Source: Hyphomicrobiales bacterium (lineage in GTDB: Bacteria > Pseudomonadota > Alphaproteobacteria > Rhizobiales > Rhizobiaceae). From it: a DNA stretch of 64,000 bases. The position numbers and the translations under genes are program-made. The stretch lies in assembly GCA_900473745.1 (NCBI GenBank), contig UCMW01000014.1, positions 62,001-126,000 on the forward strand. The letters run 5' to 3'. The notes beneath the pieces are model-generated. The model worked only from the letters and a program-made list of their open reading frames with translations. It did not search any database and was not told where the DNA came from. Below, piece after piece: positions 8,699 through 17,117 of this stretch (position 1 is the first letter of the stretch; the number at the start of each line of letters is the position of its first letter).

Positions 8699-9373
8699 AT
8701 GTCGTTGTATTCAGACAATTTTGCCCAACGTGACGCTGAACTCATGTCGCCGCCGGAAATCTCGCGGCGGACCATGAAGCGTGTCTTCGACATCGTCTTC
8801 TCGCTGCTGGCAGCCCTGTTCCTACTCCCAGCCCTCGTCGTCATTGCCATTGCCCTGCTGCTCGTCGACGGCCGGCCGATTATCTTCCGCCACAAGAGGA
8901 CAGGTCGCGGCGGCCGCTCCTTTTCCTGCTTGAAATTTCGCAGCATGCGGAAAGATGCCGACAAGGTCCTGGCCGACTTATTGGAGACGGATCCGGACCG
9001 GAGGAAGGAGTGGGAGGATAGTCAGAAGCTGAAGAAGGATCCGCGCATTCACTGGCTGGGCAGGCTTCTGAGGATCACGAGCTTCGACGAATTGCCTCAG
9101 CTTTTCAACATTCTCGCGGGGGATATGAGCATCGTGGGGCCAAGGCCGATCGTCGCCGAGGAACTCGAGCGATACGGCCCCAACCTGCACTGCTACCTTG
9201 CGATGACGCCCGGGCTCACAGGGCTTTGGCAAGTCTCAAGGCGCCCAGATACGTCATATGAAGAACGTGTTCAGTTCGATGTCGTCTACTACAAGACATG
9301 TTCGATACGTACGGATCTGGCGATCATCATGAAGACGATCGTGGTCGTCCTCTTTGCTCGAAACGACCTATGA
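8699..9373 (+). CDS. ExoY-like undecaprenyl-phosphate sugar phosphotransferase
   Basis: 224 residues from the ATG at 8699 (AAAGGA six bases upstream), close to ExoY in size. One N-terminal membrane helix (VFDIVFSLLAALFLLPALVV) precedes the bacterial sugar transferase domain, with FRHKRTGRGGRSFSCLKFRSM, the DELPQLFNILAGDMSIVGPRP signature and PGLTGLWQVSRR. These monotopic enzymes start repeat-unit synthesis by moving hexose-1-phosphate (galactose or glucose in ExoY relatives) onto undecaprenyl phosphate. About 220 bp of non-coding sequence precede it, so it may have its own promoter. Confidence 0.93.
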   Translation: MSLYSDNFAQRDAELMSPPEISRRTMKRVFDIVFSLLAALFLLPALVVIAIALLLVDGRPIIFRHKRTGRGGRSFSCLKFRSMRKDADKVLADLLETDPDRRKEWEDSQKLKKDPRIHWLGRLLRITSFDELPQLFNILAGDMSIVGPRPIVAEELERYGPNLHCYLAMTPGLTGLWQVSRRPDTSYEERVQFDVVYYKTCSIRTDLAIIMKTIVVVLFARNDL

Positions 9374-9380
9374 AGCGAGG

Positions 9381-9473
9381 TCAGAATGCCCAATAGGCAA
9401 CGGCCACCCAGAAGCTAAGGCAGAAGAGAAGGACGAGCCATCTGAGTTGGAGTCTCAAAGCAATCTCGCTCAT
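9381..9473 (-). CDS. Unannotated 30-residue single-span membrane protein, antisense between exoY-like and wzx
   Basis: On the minus strand an ATG at 9473 is preceded by GAGAGG seven bases upstream and opens a 31-codon frame ending at 9381. The product starts MSEIALRLQLRW and continues as one hydrophobic helix rich in Leu, Val, Phe and Trp, ending VAYWAF. A short polar/basic N-terminus followed by one membrane span fits a small inner-membrane protein. It lies tail to tail with the exoY-like gene, whose stop is 8 bp away. I know no named homologue. A modulator of a neighbouring membrane enzyme would be plausible but is inference. Confidence 0.5.
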   Translation of the reverse strand: MSEIALRLQLRWLVLLFCLSFWVAVAYWAF

Positions 9474-9683
9474 TGGTAAGCCTCTCGCCAGTGCTGTGCG
9501 TTGAAGAAACCTGATGACGGTAACGAGAGCGCCTTAGCCGTCCGGGCTTCCATGAGAACCGAATTACACCGAAGAATCGTCAACAAAGTCTGAAGTCATC
9601 CCCGATCCTGAACGTCGCGAGAGGGAAGCCGACAAGAATTCCCACTGCGCATATCGTAGAAGATGAATAAGGCAGGAATGCCG

Positions 9684-11249
9684 ATGACAAGAATATTCGC
9701 AAAGGCTTGCACGTGGCTTTCCCGAGATGGCGTTCTCGGGCGCTGGAGGCGTGATGGCCAGACGATGTTCAGCAGTGCCATGTGGACCTTTCTTGCCAAG
9801 ATCGTAATGCAGGTCAGTCAGCTGGCTACTTTCATCATCGCCGCACGGGTTCTGAACTCTGCAGAATTCGGGCTGTTTTCCTATACGGCAGCCCTGGTCA
9901 CATTGCTTGTCGTCGTCGCCGAGGGTGGCTGGCGGGAATTCGTGATGAAGACAACACATGAGGATGGCCGCGTCGATCAGATTGCCACCATTTCCCTGAT
10001 CGCGGGCATGGGCGCAACCGCAGTCGGGCTCAGCGCAGCAGCCATCCTGGACCTGCAGTTCGACATGGCAGCCGAAGCCTGGCTTGTCGTCATCTTCAGT
10101 TTCTGGCTGCTACCGACGCCCTTTTCGTCCGTCTGTGAGGGCATGTTGATTGCGGATGCTCGGCTGAAGGAGCTCAGCATTATTCGCATGGCCGCTGAAT
10201 GCTCCGCCACCTTCATCGCCATCTACGGCCTCCTCCACGGCTGGAACATCTATGCTTTGGCAGCGGGAAAGCTGGTGAGCCAGGTGGCAGGCCTGGTGGC
10301 GTCGCTTGCTGTCCTGAAATGGCTTCCCGCACTGAAGATCAGAGTGGCTTTCGTTCGTGAACTCTTCGAGTTTTCGAAGCATATCACCTATAATCGAGCT
10401 CTCGTGCTGATCCGATCCTACTCCGGCACGCTTGTGGTCGGCAGCGTCCTTGGTCTCGCAGATGCCGGTTACTACCGCGCCGCGGAGCGCATCGTTTCGG
10501 CCTTTACCGATATCGTCGCCGAGCCGGCGCGGCAGATCGCCTGGAGTTCATTCCGCAAGATCGCGATGGCTGACGGCAGCGCCACTCCCGGAGGGGAGGG
10601 GGCATCCCCCGCGCTCGGGCGGAAGGCCACGCGTTTCGTCATCCTCCTCATGTTGATTTCTGCTCCCATCTATCTTGGACTTGCCTTGATGTCCGGCACG
10701 CTGGTCCAGATCGTGCTCGGCGCCGGCTGGGCCCCGGCCGCGATCTTGGTCAGCCTGCTGTCCCTCAAACAGATCCTGCTCGTGCCTGGTTATGTCACCG
10801 AACCGCTGCTGTCGCTCGCCGGATCGATCCGCAAGGTGCCAGCGGCGATCCTCGTCAACAGTCTCGTCGCCGTGGGGTTGATCCTGGTTTTTTCGCCACT
10901 GGGCGTGGTGGCTGCTGCTGCGGGACAGCTGCTCGCCGCCATCTTTTCTTTCCTCGTTTCAGCCTGGCTTCAGAGTCGGTACGGCGCGGTGCGCTGGCAG
11001 AGTGTCATGAAGGGTTGTCTCATGCCCCTTCTGGGATCTTTTGCCATGGCCGGTGCCGTCGTGCTGTTGGGCGAGGTGGGAACGCTCTCGGTCCAGAGTG
11101 GCCTGGTGATCAATTTCCTGCAGATGGCGGCCGGTTGCCTGATCTACGGCGCCACGCTTGCTCTGCTCTACAGGATCTCGCGCAGGTTCCTGCCTGCTGT
11201 CACATCAAACTGGGGAGATGGCGTTGAGCATGTTGCAAACAGAGTATGA
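9684..11249 (+). CDS. Wzx-like polysaccharide flippase (first copy)
   Basis: 521 residues from the ATG at 9684, which has GGCAGGA about seven bases upstream; ATGs at 9663 and 9678 are in frame. It has the MOP-superfamily layout of about 12-14 membrane helices, with the N-terminal signature AKIVMQVSQLATFIIAARVLNSAEFGLFSY typical of polysaccharide translocases. It should flip undecaprenyl-linked repeat units across the inner membrane. Its end overlaps the methyltransferase start by 32 bp, suggesting coupled translation. A second flippase of the same superfamily is encoded at 22164-23702. Confidence 0.88.
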   Translation: MTRIFAKACTWLSRDGVLGRWRRDGQTMFSSAMWTFLAKIVMQVSQLATFIIAARVLNSAEFGLFSYTAALVTLLVVVAEGGWREFVMKTTHEDGRVDQIATISLIAGMGATAVGLSAAAILDLQFDMAAEAWLVVIFSFWLLPTPFSSVCEGMLIADARLKELSIIRMAAECSATFIAIYGLLHGWNIYALAAGKLVSQVAGLVASLAVLKWLPALKIRVAFVRELFEFSKHITYNRALVLIRSYSGTLVVGSVLGLADAGYYRAAERIVSAFTDIVAEPARQIAWSSFRKIAMADGSATPGGEGASPALGRKATRFVILLMLISAPIYLGLALMSGTLVQIVLGAGWAPAAILVSLLSLKQILLVPGYVTEPLLSLAGSIRKVPAAILVNSLVAVGLILVFSPLGVVAAAAGQLLAAIFSFLVSAWLQSRYGAVRWQSVMKGCLMPLLGSFAMAGAVVLLGEVGTLSVQSGLVINFLQMAAGCLIYGATLALLYRISRRFLPAVTSNWGDGVEHVANRV

Positions 11250-12099
11250 CCCGACAGCGCGCAGGGTGGCCCTGTTGAAAAAGATGACCCGCAGAGCGCT
11301 CCGTGGTTTCGAGACCGGGCTTGGTCTGGCCTTGGGTCCGGCCAGGGCACTGGGCGGCAGGCTACGCTATCTGTCTCCGCTGCCACGACGATTCACGGGG
11401 GCCTACTCGTCCTTCGATGACGCAATCGCCGCTGCCCAAAAAGCGGGAAGGTTAGCTGGCTACAATCATCAGGAAATCGCACCGGTCTCCTTCGATGCCA
11501 TGTGCAAGGTCGCGCCCTGGGACTATCCCGTGCTTTTCTGGCTGGCACGGCTGAGGGGAGAGACGGAGGGGCTTCTGGATGCCGGTGGTCACATGGGGAC
11601 CAAGTTTCGCGCTTTCCGCGGGCTCCTCGATCTCTCCGACACTTTCCCTTGGGTCATCTATGAACTGCCGGAAATCGCCGAAGCGGGTCGTCGACGAGCA
11701 GCCGAGGAGGGGATAACGCAGTTGCGCTTCATCGATGATCTTTCGGTGGCCCCGGTGCTTCCGGTATTTCTTGGATCCGGTCTGATGCAATATCTCGATC
11801 GTCCCCTGTCGAACATTCTCTCGGCGCTTCCCCGGCTGCCTCCCCATCTCATTCTGAACAAGGTGTCGTTCCGTCGGGACGGTAAACCTGTCGTCACGCT
11901 CGAGCGCATCGGAAATGCCTACGTGCCCTATCAGATGCGCGACGAAGCGAGCTTCGTGCAGGATCTCGAGAGGCTTGGCTACGAGCAGGCAGATCGCTGG
12001 TCAATACCAGAGCTGTCGCATGTCATCGACACGCATCCGGAACTCGGTCCGAGTGAAAGCGCCGGATTCTATTTCAGGCTGAACAGACCCGCGCGCTGA
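11218..12099 (+). CDS. TIGR04325-type putative methyltransferase
   Basis: 293 residues from the ATG at 11218; TTG 11224 and ATG 11230 are better spaced from GGGGAG at 11212. The N-terminus has the family pattern FTGAYSSFDDAIAAA followed by GYNHQ. GLLDAGGHMGTKFRAF is a glycine-rich SAM-binding motif I. The domain continues through FPWVIYELPEIAEAG to a conserved C-terminal FYFRLNR. TIGR04325 proteins are common in polysaccharide loci but, to my knowledge, their substrate is not established. Methylation of a sugar or of the lipid-linked unit is inferred from position after the flippase. Confidence 0.75.
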   Translation: MALSMLQTEYDPTARRVALLKKMTRRALRGFETGLGLALGPARALGGRLRYLSPLPRRFTGAYSSFDDAIAAAQKAGRLAGYNHQEIAPVSFDAMCKVAPWDYPVLFWLARLRGETEGLLDAGGHMGTKFRAFRGLLDLSDTFPWVIYELPEIAEAGRRRAAEEGITQLRFIDDLSVAPVLPVFLGSGLMQYLDRPLSNILSALPRLPPHLILNKVSFRRDGKPVVTLERIGNAYVPYQMRDEASFVQDLERLGYEQADRWSIPELSHVIDTHPELGPSESAGFYFRLNRPAR

Positions 12100-12192
12100 C
12101 TGGCGGCGCCCCGGCGAGCTTCTATAATCCGCGAAAGCCGATGACCGCAGCTGCCTCTCTTGCTGCAGGCGGTCGTGAGACGCCGACCCTCT

Positions 12193-13140
12193 TCAGTCCA
12201 TGCGACGAATATTCTGCGGTGAGAGGCGTCCCCTGAGGGCATCGCCGATCGCAAGAAGGTTTCCCTTCAGGCGTCCCTGGCGATCGACCCAGGGTTCCGG
12301 GCGCCAGGCCCTGGTCATGTTGGAAGCCAGATTCCGGATAATCTGAGGCAGTGCGTGCCTCCAGTTCATTGTACGCTTTCCGACCAGATAGATGGGATTG
12401 GCGATCTGGGAGTAGCCGAGGCGCAGGCCGGACATTCGTCCGGTCTTGGTTCCCAGATGCACGCCAAGCAGGTTTGGGGATGAGACGACACGGCCGAAGC
12501 GGGCGGCAGCGCGGCTGAAATCGACGTCCTCCAGCCAGCCATAAAATGGCAGTCCTTCGTCAAAGCGCAGCTTGCAGATATGGACTGTCGACATGCGGAC
12601 GGCCAGGTTGCATCCATAGCCGCTGTAGGTATCGCGTATGGACAAGTCTTGCGCTGGAGGGGGTGCATCGCGCAGGAGCGCCAGCCCCTCATCTACAGAA
12701 AACCCCGGGCCTGTCGCACCGTCGGCAAGCACCGTTCCCGTCATGAGGTCGACATCGGGGTTTCCAAGGAACAGCCGCTCCACCTCGGCGATATATGTCG
12801 GTGCGAGCAAGAAATCATCGTCGAGGAAGAGGATGATGTCGGCATTCGGAACGGCGTCGATGATGGCATTGCGTTGCCGGCAGAGACCGGGCTCGGATTT
12901 CAGGAGCTGTACAGGAAAGGGCAGTATGGCCAATTCTGACATGTCTGCGTCTTCGGATGCCGGTGTGCAGATTACAAGTTGGTCCGGTTTTCGCGCCTGA
13001 CGTGCCAGATGTGGAACCACGGCCGAGATGATGTCCCGACGTCCGGAGCTCGGTATGCCGACCACTATGGTCAATCCGGGAAAGAGCTTTGCGTTGTGGA
13101 GCGGTGCGAGTGATTTCGGCTTCATCGTTTCCACATTCAT
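12193..13140 (-). CDS. GT2-family glycosyltransferase
   Basis: 315 residues. It has a GT-A fold with a nucleotide-binding N-terminus (LTIVVGIPSSGRRD) and a DxD-type motif (ILFLDDDFLLAP). A conserved block YGCNLAVRMS, FYGWLEDVDFSR, LGYSQIANPIYL and WVDRQGRLKGN recurs almost position by position in the C-terminal half of the fusion at 18627-20657, so the two are clear paralogues. The start ATG overlaps the stop of the co-polymerase gene by 4 bp (ATGA), so it is the last cistron of the wza-wzc-GT2 operon. Confidence 0.88.
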   Translation of the reverse strand: MNVETMKPKSLAPLHNAKLFPGLTIVVGIPSSGRRDIISAVVPHLARQARKPDQLVICTPASEDADMSELAILPFPVQLLKSEPGLCRQRNAIIDAVPNADIILFLDDDFLLAPTYIAEVERLFLGNPDVDLMTGTVLADGATGPGFSVDEGLALLRDAPPPAQDLSIRDTYSGYGCNLAVRMSTVHICKLRFDEGLPFYGWLEDVDFSRAAARFGRVVSSPNLLGVHLGTKTGRMSGLRLGYSQIANPIYLVGKRTMNWRHALPQIIRNLASNMTRAWRPEPWVDRQGRLKGNLLAIGDALRGRLSPQNIRRMD

Positions 13141-15455
13141 CCGAGCATGCCCCCGGTGAAGGCAGATCGGCGTGCATTGCCAGCGCTGCTGCGGTTCGAG
13201 ATCACGCCGAGAAGCGAAATCCGGGAGCGGCCGAAGGACTTGAGTGCCTCGGTCAGCCGTTCGATGGTGAGTTTTCTGCTGTCGCCGATGACCAGAATGA
13301 CACCATCGACATGAGAGCAGATCGCACGCGTATCGGCGGATTCCTCAAACCCTGACATGTCGACGATGATCAGCTTGTATTGCGTCCGCAGCTTGGTCAG
13401 GGCTTCCTTCAGGGCTGAAAGGTGCCCATAGCGATAGGGAGCGATCGCCAGTCGGCGCGTCTGCTCGACGGTCAGCAAGGGAACCGGGACGGCCGTGTCC
13501 TCCGAGCCGTAGTCGGGATCGTGATCGATCACGACCCGTTCCGAGTGGCGGGGGGTGCGCGGGAGACGCGACACGGTGGCGCCTTCCGACGGTTCGCCGA
13601 GCATGGTGGAGGCGATCGGTTTGATCGCGAAGTCGGGCGCTGCGTTGTAGGCAAGCCTTGTCAGTCGTGCCGAGACAAAGTCGGCATCGACCAACAGGAC
13701 CGATTGTTCCTCGTTCTGGTAGAGCTGTGCGAGATTCGTGGCGATAGTCGTCTTGCCTTCGCCGCTTCCAACCGAGGTTATGCCGACAACCATCGAGCCA
13801 TCAGCCGGCATCAACGAATCGAGCGAGTTTTTCACCCCGCGCAATGCTTCGGAGAAGGGGGAATACGGCGTGTCCAGAATGGCTCTCAGTGGCAGGATGG
13901 TGGGCGGTAGGCCTGCTGCCGGTTCGCCCGCTCTGCCATCCCGTCGGTAGATCGGAACATGTCCCAGCGACGCCAGGCCGAGTTCCCGCTGGAGGCGTTC
14001 TCCCGACCCTGCACGCCGATCCAGAACATGGCGGCTGACGGCCGCGAGCAGGCCGAAAGACATGCCCAGAACCATTGAAAACGGCAGGAGCACAGAGGGT
14101 TTGGGCCAGGTGCGGCTCAGCGGCTCGGTCGCTGCAGTGACTATGCGCGCCTTTCCGAGCGGGAAGGATTGCGTCTGGAACGCGCCGACAAACTGTTGAA
14201 GAATGCTTTCGTATATCTGTCGATAGGTGCTTGCGCGGCTTTCAATCTCGGCCAGCTCGACACGTGCGATGTTCTTGTCCGCACCCAGACGGTTGGCACT
14301 GGCGAATTGCTGCTCGGCCAACGCCTCCCTGCTCCTGGCGATTTCGAGGTTCGAACGATACAGCGCCTCAACCTGACGCAGTTCGTCGACGAGGCTGGAC
14401 TGGATCCTGGCAATATCGGCCGTTGCCGCCGTGATGGCCGGATTTCCGGCGGTGTAGCGCTCCTTCAACCCGGCGAGGCGAGTTTCCGCGAGGCGCATTT
14501 CCTCACGCAACTTCATCAGCTGCTGATTGTCCACGAGTTCCGGCAGGTTTGCATCGGTCGAGTTGGACTGGATCAGGCCGGTGAGCGTGGTCAATTTCGC
14601 GGAGGCATCGGCCGTGGCAGCTCTTGCTGCCAACATCTGGCTGCTGACCTCGGAAAGCTGCTGCTGGTCGAGCGTCGTGGCGTTCGCCATGGCTGTGATG
14701 TCGTGCTCGTTACGATATTCCTCTGCGGCGAGCGCCGCCTCTCGTGCCTTTCGACCGACCTCCATGAGGCGGCCTTCCAGCCAGAGCGCGCCCTGTTTAG
14801 CGGCGGCGGCGCGATCGTTCATGCCGTTGCGGATATAGGCTTCGGCCAAAGCATTGGCCGTCACCGCCGCTTTTTCGGGATCGCCCGAACGATAGCCGAT
14901 TTCGAGAACGTAGGATTGGCCGACGCGGCGCACCGAGACGCGAGAGAGAAAACCCTCCATTGTTCGCCGCATGCGCTCTTCGTCCGCTTGCGGTGTCTCA
15001 TCCGATCCGCTGCCGCCAAAGACGAAATCTGCGGTCAGGGCCAGATTTTTGCGGAAGGCTCCATACATGGACGAACTGTTGACGATCTCCGGATCGTCGA
15101 GGAGACCGAGCCTGTGGATCACGTCGGCAGCAATCGCTTCCGACTTGACGATCTCCACCTGGCTGGCGATTTCGGCCGCCTCGATGATGACCGTGCCCGT
15201 GGTCGCGTCCTGGGACAGGATCCGGCCTTGCTCCGGGTCGATGACGAGACGGGCATAGGCTTCATAGCTCGAAGGCGTTTTCGCAATGTAGATGACGCCG
15301 CACAGAAGCCCGATGACCGTCGACAGCGCGATCAGCCGGGCATTGCGGCGCAGGAAGTTGACCAGATCGCGGAAAGACACCGTCTCCGACCGCAGGCTTT
15401 CCCCCCGCTCGGGTGTCTGAAGACCATCGATCGTTGCAAGCTCGTGGACTGCCAT
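13137..15455 (-). CDS. Wzz/Wzc-type polysaccharide co-polymerase with BY-kinase-like domain
   Basis: 772 residues from the ATG at 15455 (GGAAAGGA about eight bases upstream). The first membrane helix is near residues 35-55 and the second is PSVLLPFSMVLGMSFGLLAAV. Between them lies a long periplasmic coiled-coil region of Wzz/GNVR type. The cytoplasmic domain has Walker A (SVGSGEGKTTIATNLA), A' (VLLVDADFVSARLT) and a B-like strand (LIIVDMSGFE). It controls polymer length and export together with the ExoF-like protein encoded just upstream. The C-terminus (ISNRSSAGNARRSAF and five further residues) has no tyrosine cluster, unlike typical Wzc or ExoP, so normal tail autophosphorylation is doubtful. 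Confidence 0.92.
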   Translation of the reverse strand: MAVHELATIDGLQTPERGESLRSETVSFRDLVNFLRRNARLIALSTVIGLLCGVIYIAKTPSSYEAYARLVIDPEQGRILSQDATTGTVIIEAAEIASQVEIVKSEAIAADVIHRLGLLDDPEIVNSSSMYGAFRKNLALTADFVFGGSGSDETPQADEERMRRTMEGFLSRVSVRRVGQSYVLEIGYRSGDPEKAAVTANALAEAYIRNGMNDRAAAAKQGALWLEGRLMEVGRKAREAALAAEEYRNEHDITAMANATTLDQQQLSEVSSQMLAARAATADASAKLTTLTGLIQSNSTDANLPELVDNQQLMKLREEMRLAETRLAGLKERYTAGNPAITAATADIARIQSSLVDELRQVEALYRSNLEIARSREALAEQQFASANRLGADKNIARVELAEIESRASTYRQIYESILQQFVGAFQTQSFPLGKARIVTAATEPLSRTWPKPSVLLPFSMVLGMSFGLLAAVSRHVLDRRAGSGERLQRELGLASLGHVPIYRRDGRAGEPAAGLPPTILPLRAILDTPYSPFSEALRGVKNSLDSLMPADGSMVVGITSVGSGEGKTTIATNLAQLYQNEEQSVLLVDADFVSARLTRLAYNAAPDFAIKPIASTMLGEPSEGATVSRLPRTPRHSERVVIDHDPDYGSEDTAVPVPLLTVEQTRRLAIAPYRYGHLSALKEALTKLRTQYKLIIVDMSGFEESADTRAICSHVDGVILVIGDSRKLTIERLTEALKSFGRSRISLLGVISNRSSAGNARRSAFTGGMLG

Positions 15456-15491
15456 GGGCGCTATCCTTTCCAAGGTCTCGGGATCCGGCGA

Positions 15492-16811
15492 TCATTGTGA
15501 GGGCTGTGCGACGATTGCCGGGAGCGAGGCGCTGGCAACGGTGGACGAAATGTCATAGCGGACGTCGAGCACGTCTCCCGGGGCCAGTTCGGCCGATTCC
15601 GGTAGCTTCAGAGGAATGCCGTCGCCGCCCGCCCGCGTGACCCAGTATTCGAGGGTCTGCGTGTTGGCTGCGACTCGAGCCGCGTCTCTGGAGACAGCCG
15701 CACCCGCCGCCTGCAATAGCGCGATCACCGTATTGCGCTTCAGTTTGGTGTCCTCGAACTCGGCGACAATTTCCTGGAGTTCGCGGCCGGCCTCGGTGCG
15801 CTGTTGCCCCTTCAAGGCTATGGCATCGCGTTCCGTTTCGCTCAGTTTCTGCTTGGCGCGCATGGCGGCGATCACGAGGTCCAGCTTGTCGCTGCTCAGA
15901 TCCGCCACGACGCGCTCGAGGGCGGTCTCTCGCGATTTCGCGAGCGTGCCCGAATCGACGAGTGACGAAATGCTCGCCAGTTCATCTTCGGCGATCGTTA
16001 TCTGGCGGTCCTGGACAGCCGTCTTCTCATTCAACACGTTGATTTCATTCTGAAGCTGAACCTGCAGTTCGGACAGCGAGGTCAGTTGGCGCTTCAGCGC
16101 TTCGGCTCTGGCGACGAAGAGATCGGTCTCGCTCTGGACGAAGACCTTTCCGGCGCTTCCGTCCAGGGCATTGACGAGTTCCGGTGGGAACTCGATCTTG
16201 GTGCGCTCCGCCAGTTCCGCTTCGAGGCGTGCGCGTCGTGCCATGAGTTGGTTGAGCTTCAGATCGTAGCCGTTGAGCTCGCCGGCGTATCGCAATTGTT
16301 CGAGTTCACGCGAGCCATTGGCGTCCGTTTGCCGTTCGCGCCCTCCCGCCATAGCGACGGCCTGCGTGACCGTGATGCCCGGGCGATATTCCAGTTCACC
16401 GGCGCGCTCGACGGCGCCAGACACGTAGAACATCGGGTAGCGAACCACTTCGACCGATGCGGCGGGAGGCTCGGCCAGTCCCGTCTTCTGCTTGAGAAGC
16501 GCGCTGATCTTACCTGCCACCTGGCTTGGTGTTTCGTTCTCCACGGAGAACTCCCCAAGTAGAGGGATCGCGATCGTGCTCGATGGGGAGACGATGTATT
16601 CGCCATTGAGCGGGGTCCATTCCTTGTATTCCCCGGTGGACGCAATCCACTCCACGATGGTTACCCGCAGCTGGGTCAGCGGCATCAACGGCACCTCGGC
16701 CGCGAAGCTGCCCTCGGCCGGCAGACAAAGCACACCGGCGACGGCGAGACACAAGACTTTCGACAATGGCCTTCCGGGCCGTGGTCGCATCGCAGTGATT
16801 GGTTTCGGCAT
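15492..16811 (-). CDS. ExoF/Wza-type outer-membrane polysaccharide export protein
   Basis: 439 residues with a Sec signal peptide (basic N-terminus, hydrophobic core VLCLAVAGVLCLPAEG, likely cleavage after SFA). No lipobox is evident, as in ExoF. Residues about 45-120 form the Poly_export domain (YIVSPSSTIAIPLLGEF). An SLBB-like domain follows (FYVSGAVERAGELEYRPG), then about 200 residues of coiled coil and a C-terminal beta segment with ELAPGDVLDVRYD. It should form the periplasmic/outer-membrane conduit. First gene of the leftward operon, 36 bp before the co-polymerase. Confidence 0.9.
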   Translation of the reverse strand: MPKPITAMRPRPGRPLSKVLCLAVAGVLCLPAEGSFAAEVPLMPLTQLRVTIVEWIASTGEYKEWTPLNGEYIVSPSSTIAIPLLGEFSVENETPSQVAGKISALLKQKTGLAEPPAASVEVVRYPMFYVSGAVERAGELEYRPGITVTQAVAMAGGRERQTDANGSRELEQLRYAGELNGYDLKLNQLMARRARLEAELAERTKIEFPPELVNALDGSAGKVFVQSETDLFVARAEALKRQLTSLSELQVQLQNEINVLNEKTAVQDRQITIAEDELASISSLVDSGTLAKSRETALERVVADLSSDKLDLVIAAMRAKQKLSETERDAIALKGQQRTEAGRELQEIVAEFEDTKLKRNTVIALLQAAGAAVSRDAARVAANTQTLEYWVTRAGGDGIPLKLPESAELAPGDVLDVRYDISSTVASASLPAIVAQPSQ

Positions 16812-17117
16812 GGTGCGGTCCCATCATTGTCGTACCACCGCCAACAGGGTTCTTCCCGGGCTAAGGTCTTCCGAGATCCATCATCGCGGCATGTCGTCGC
16901 GAGTAAATTCTCTCCCCCGCGTCGGGACCTAGTCACTTTTGGTAGGAGCGCCTACGCCCCCACTCCGAATGGATGAAGTATGGCCCCTTCATACCCCCCA
17001 ATGCTGCCTCCTTCGGTCGAGCATTCTCGGCATTCTCGAAGGGATTGTTCCGTCGGGTGACCGTATGGCGTTCTTCGCGAACGGCTACCTGCCCGCCTAA
17101 GGTGCCATGCTAAAGCG
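16812..17117. other. Divergent promoter region between exoF-like and the GT4 gene
   Basis: 306 bases with no gene. It holds an imperfect 14-bp palindrome at 16942-16955, a pyrimidine-rich stretch, and a GCATTCTCG direct repeat near 17024-17041. Promoters for both directions are expected here; I cannot place -10 and -35 elements with confidence. Confidence 0.5.
16942..16955. promoter_or_regulatory. Imperfect palindrome GTAGGAGCGCCTAC in the divergent export/GT promoter
   Basis: Five-bp perfect arms (GTAGG/CCTAC) around AGCG, centred between two divergently transcribed parts of the polysaccharide cluster. It is a candidate operator for one of the two regulators at the left end. No second copy was found by eye. 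Confidence 0.3.

Noticed and set aside
1080..16942. CACTTTTGG shared by the regions upstream of the Crp-like gene and of the exoF-like gene
   Set aside because: A single 9-base match in 64 kb carries no weight without a third copy or symmetry.
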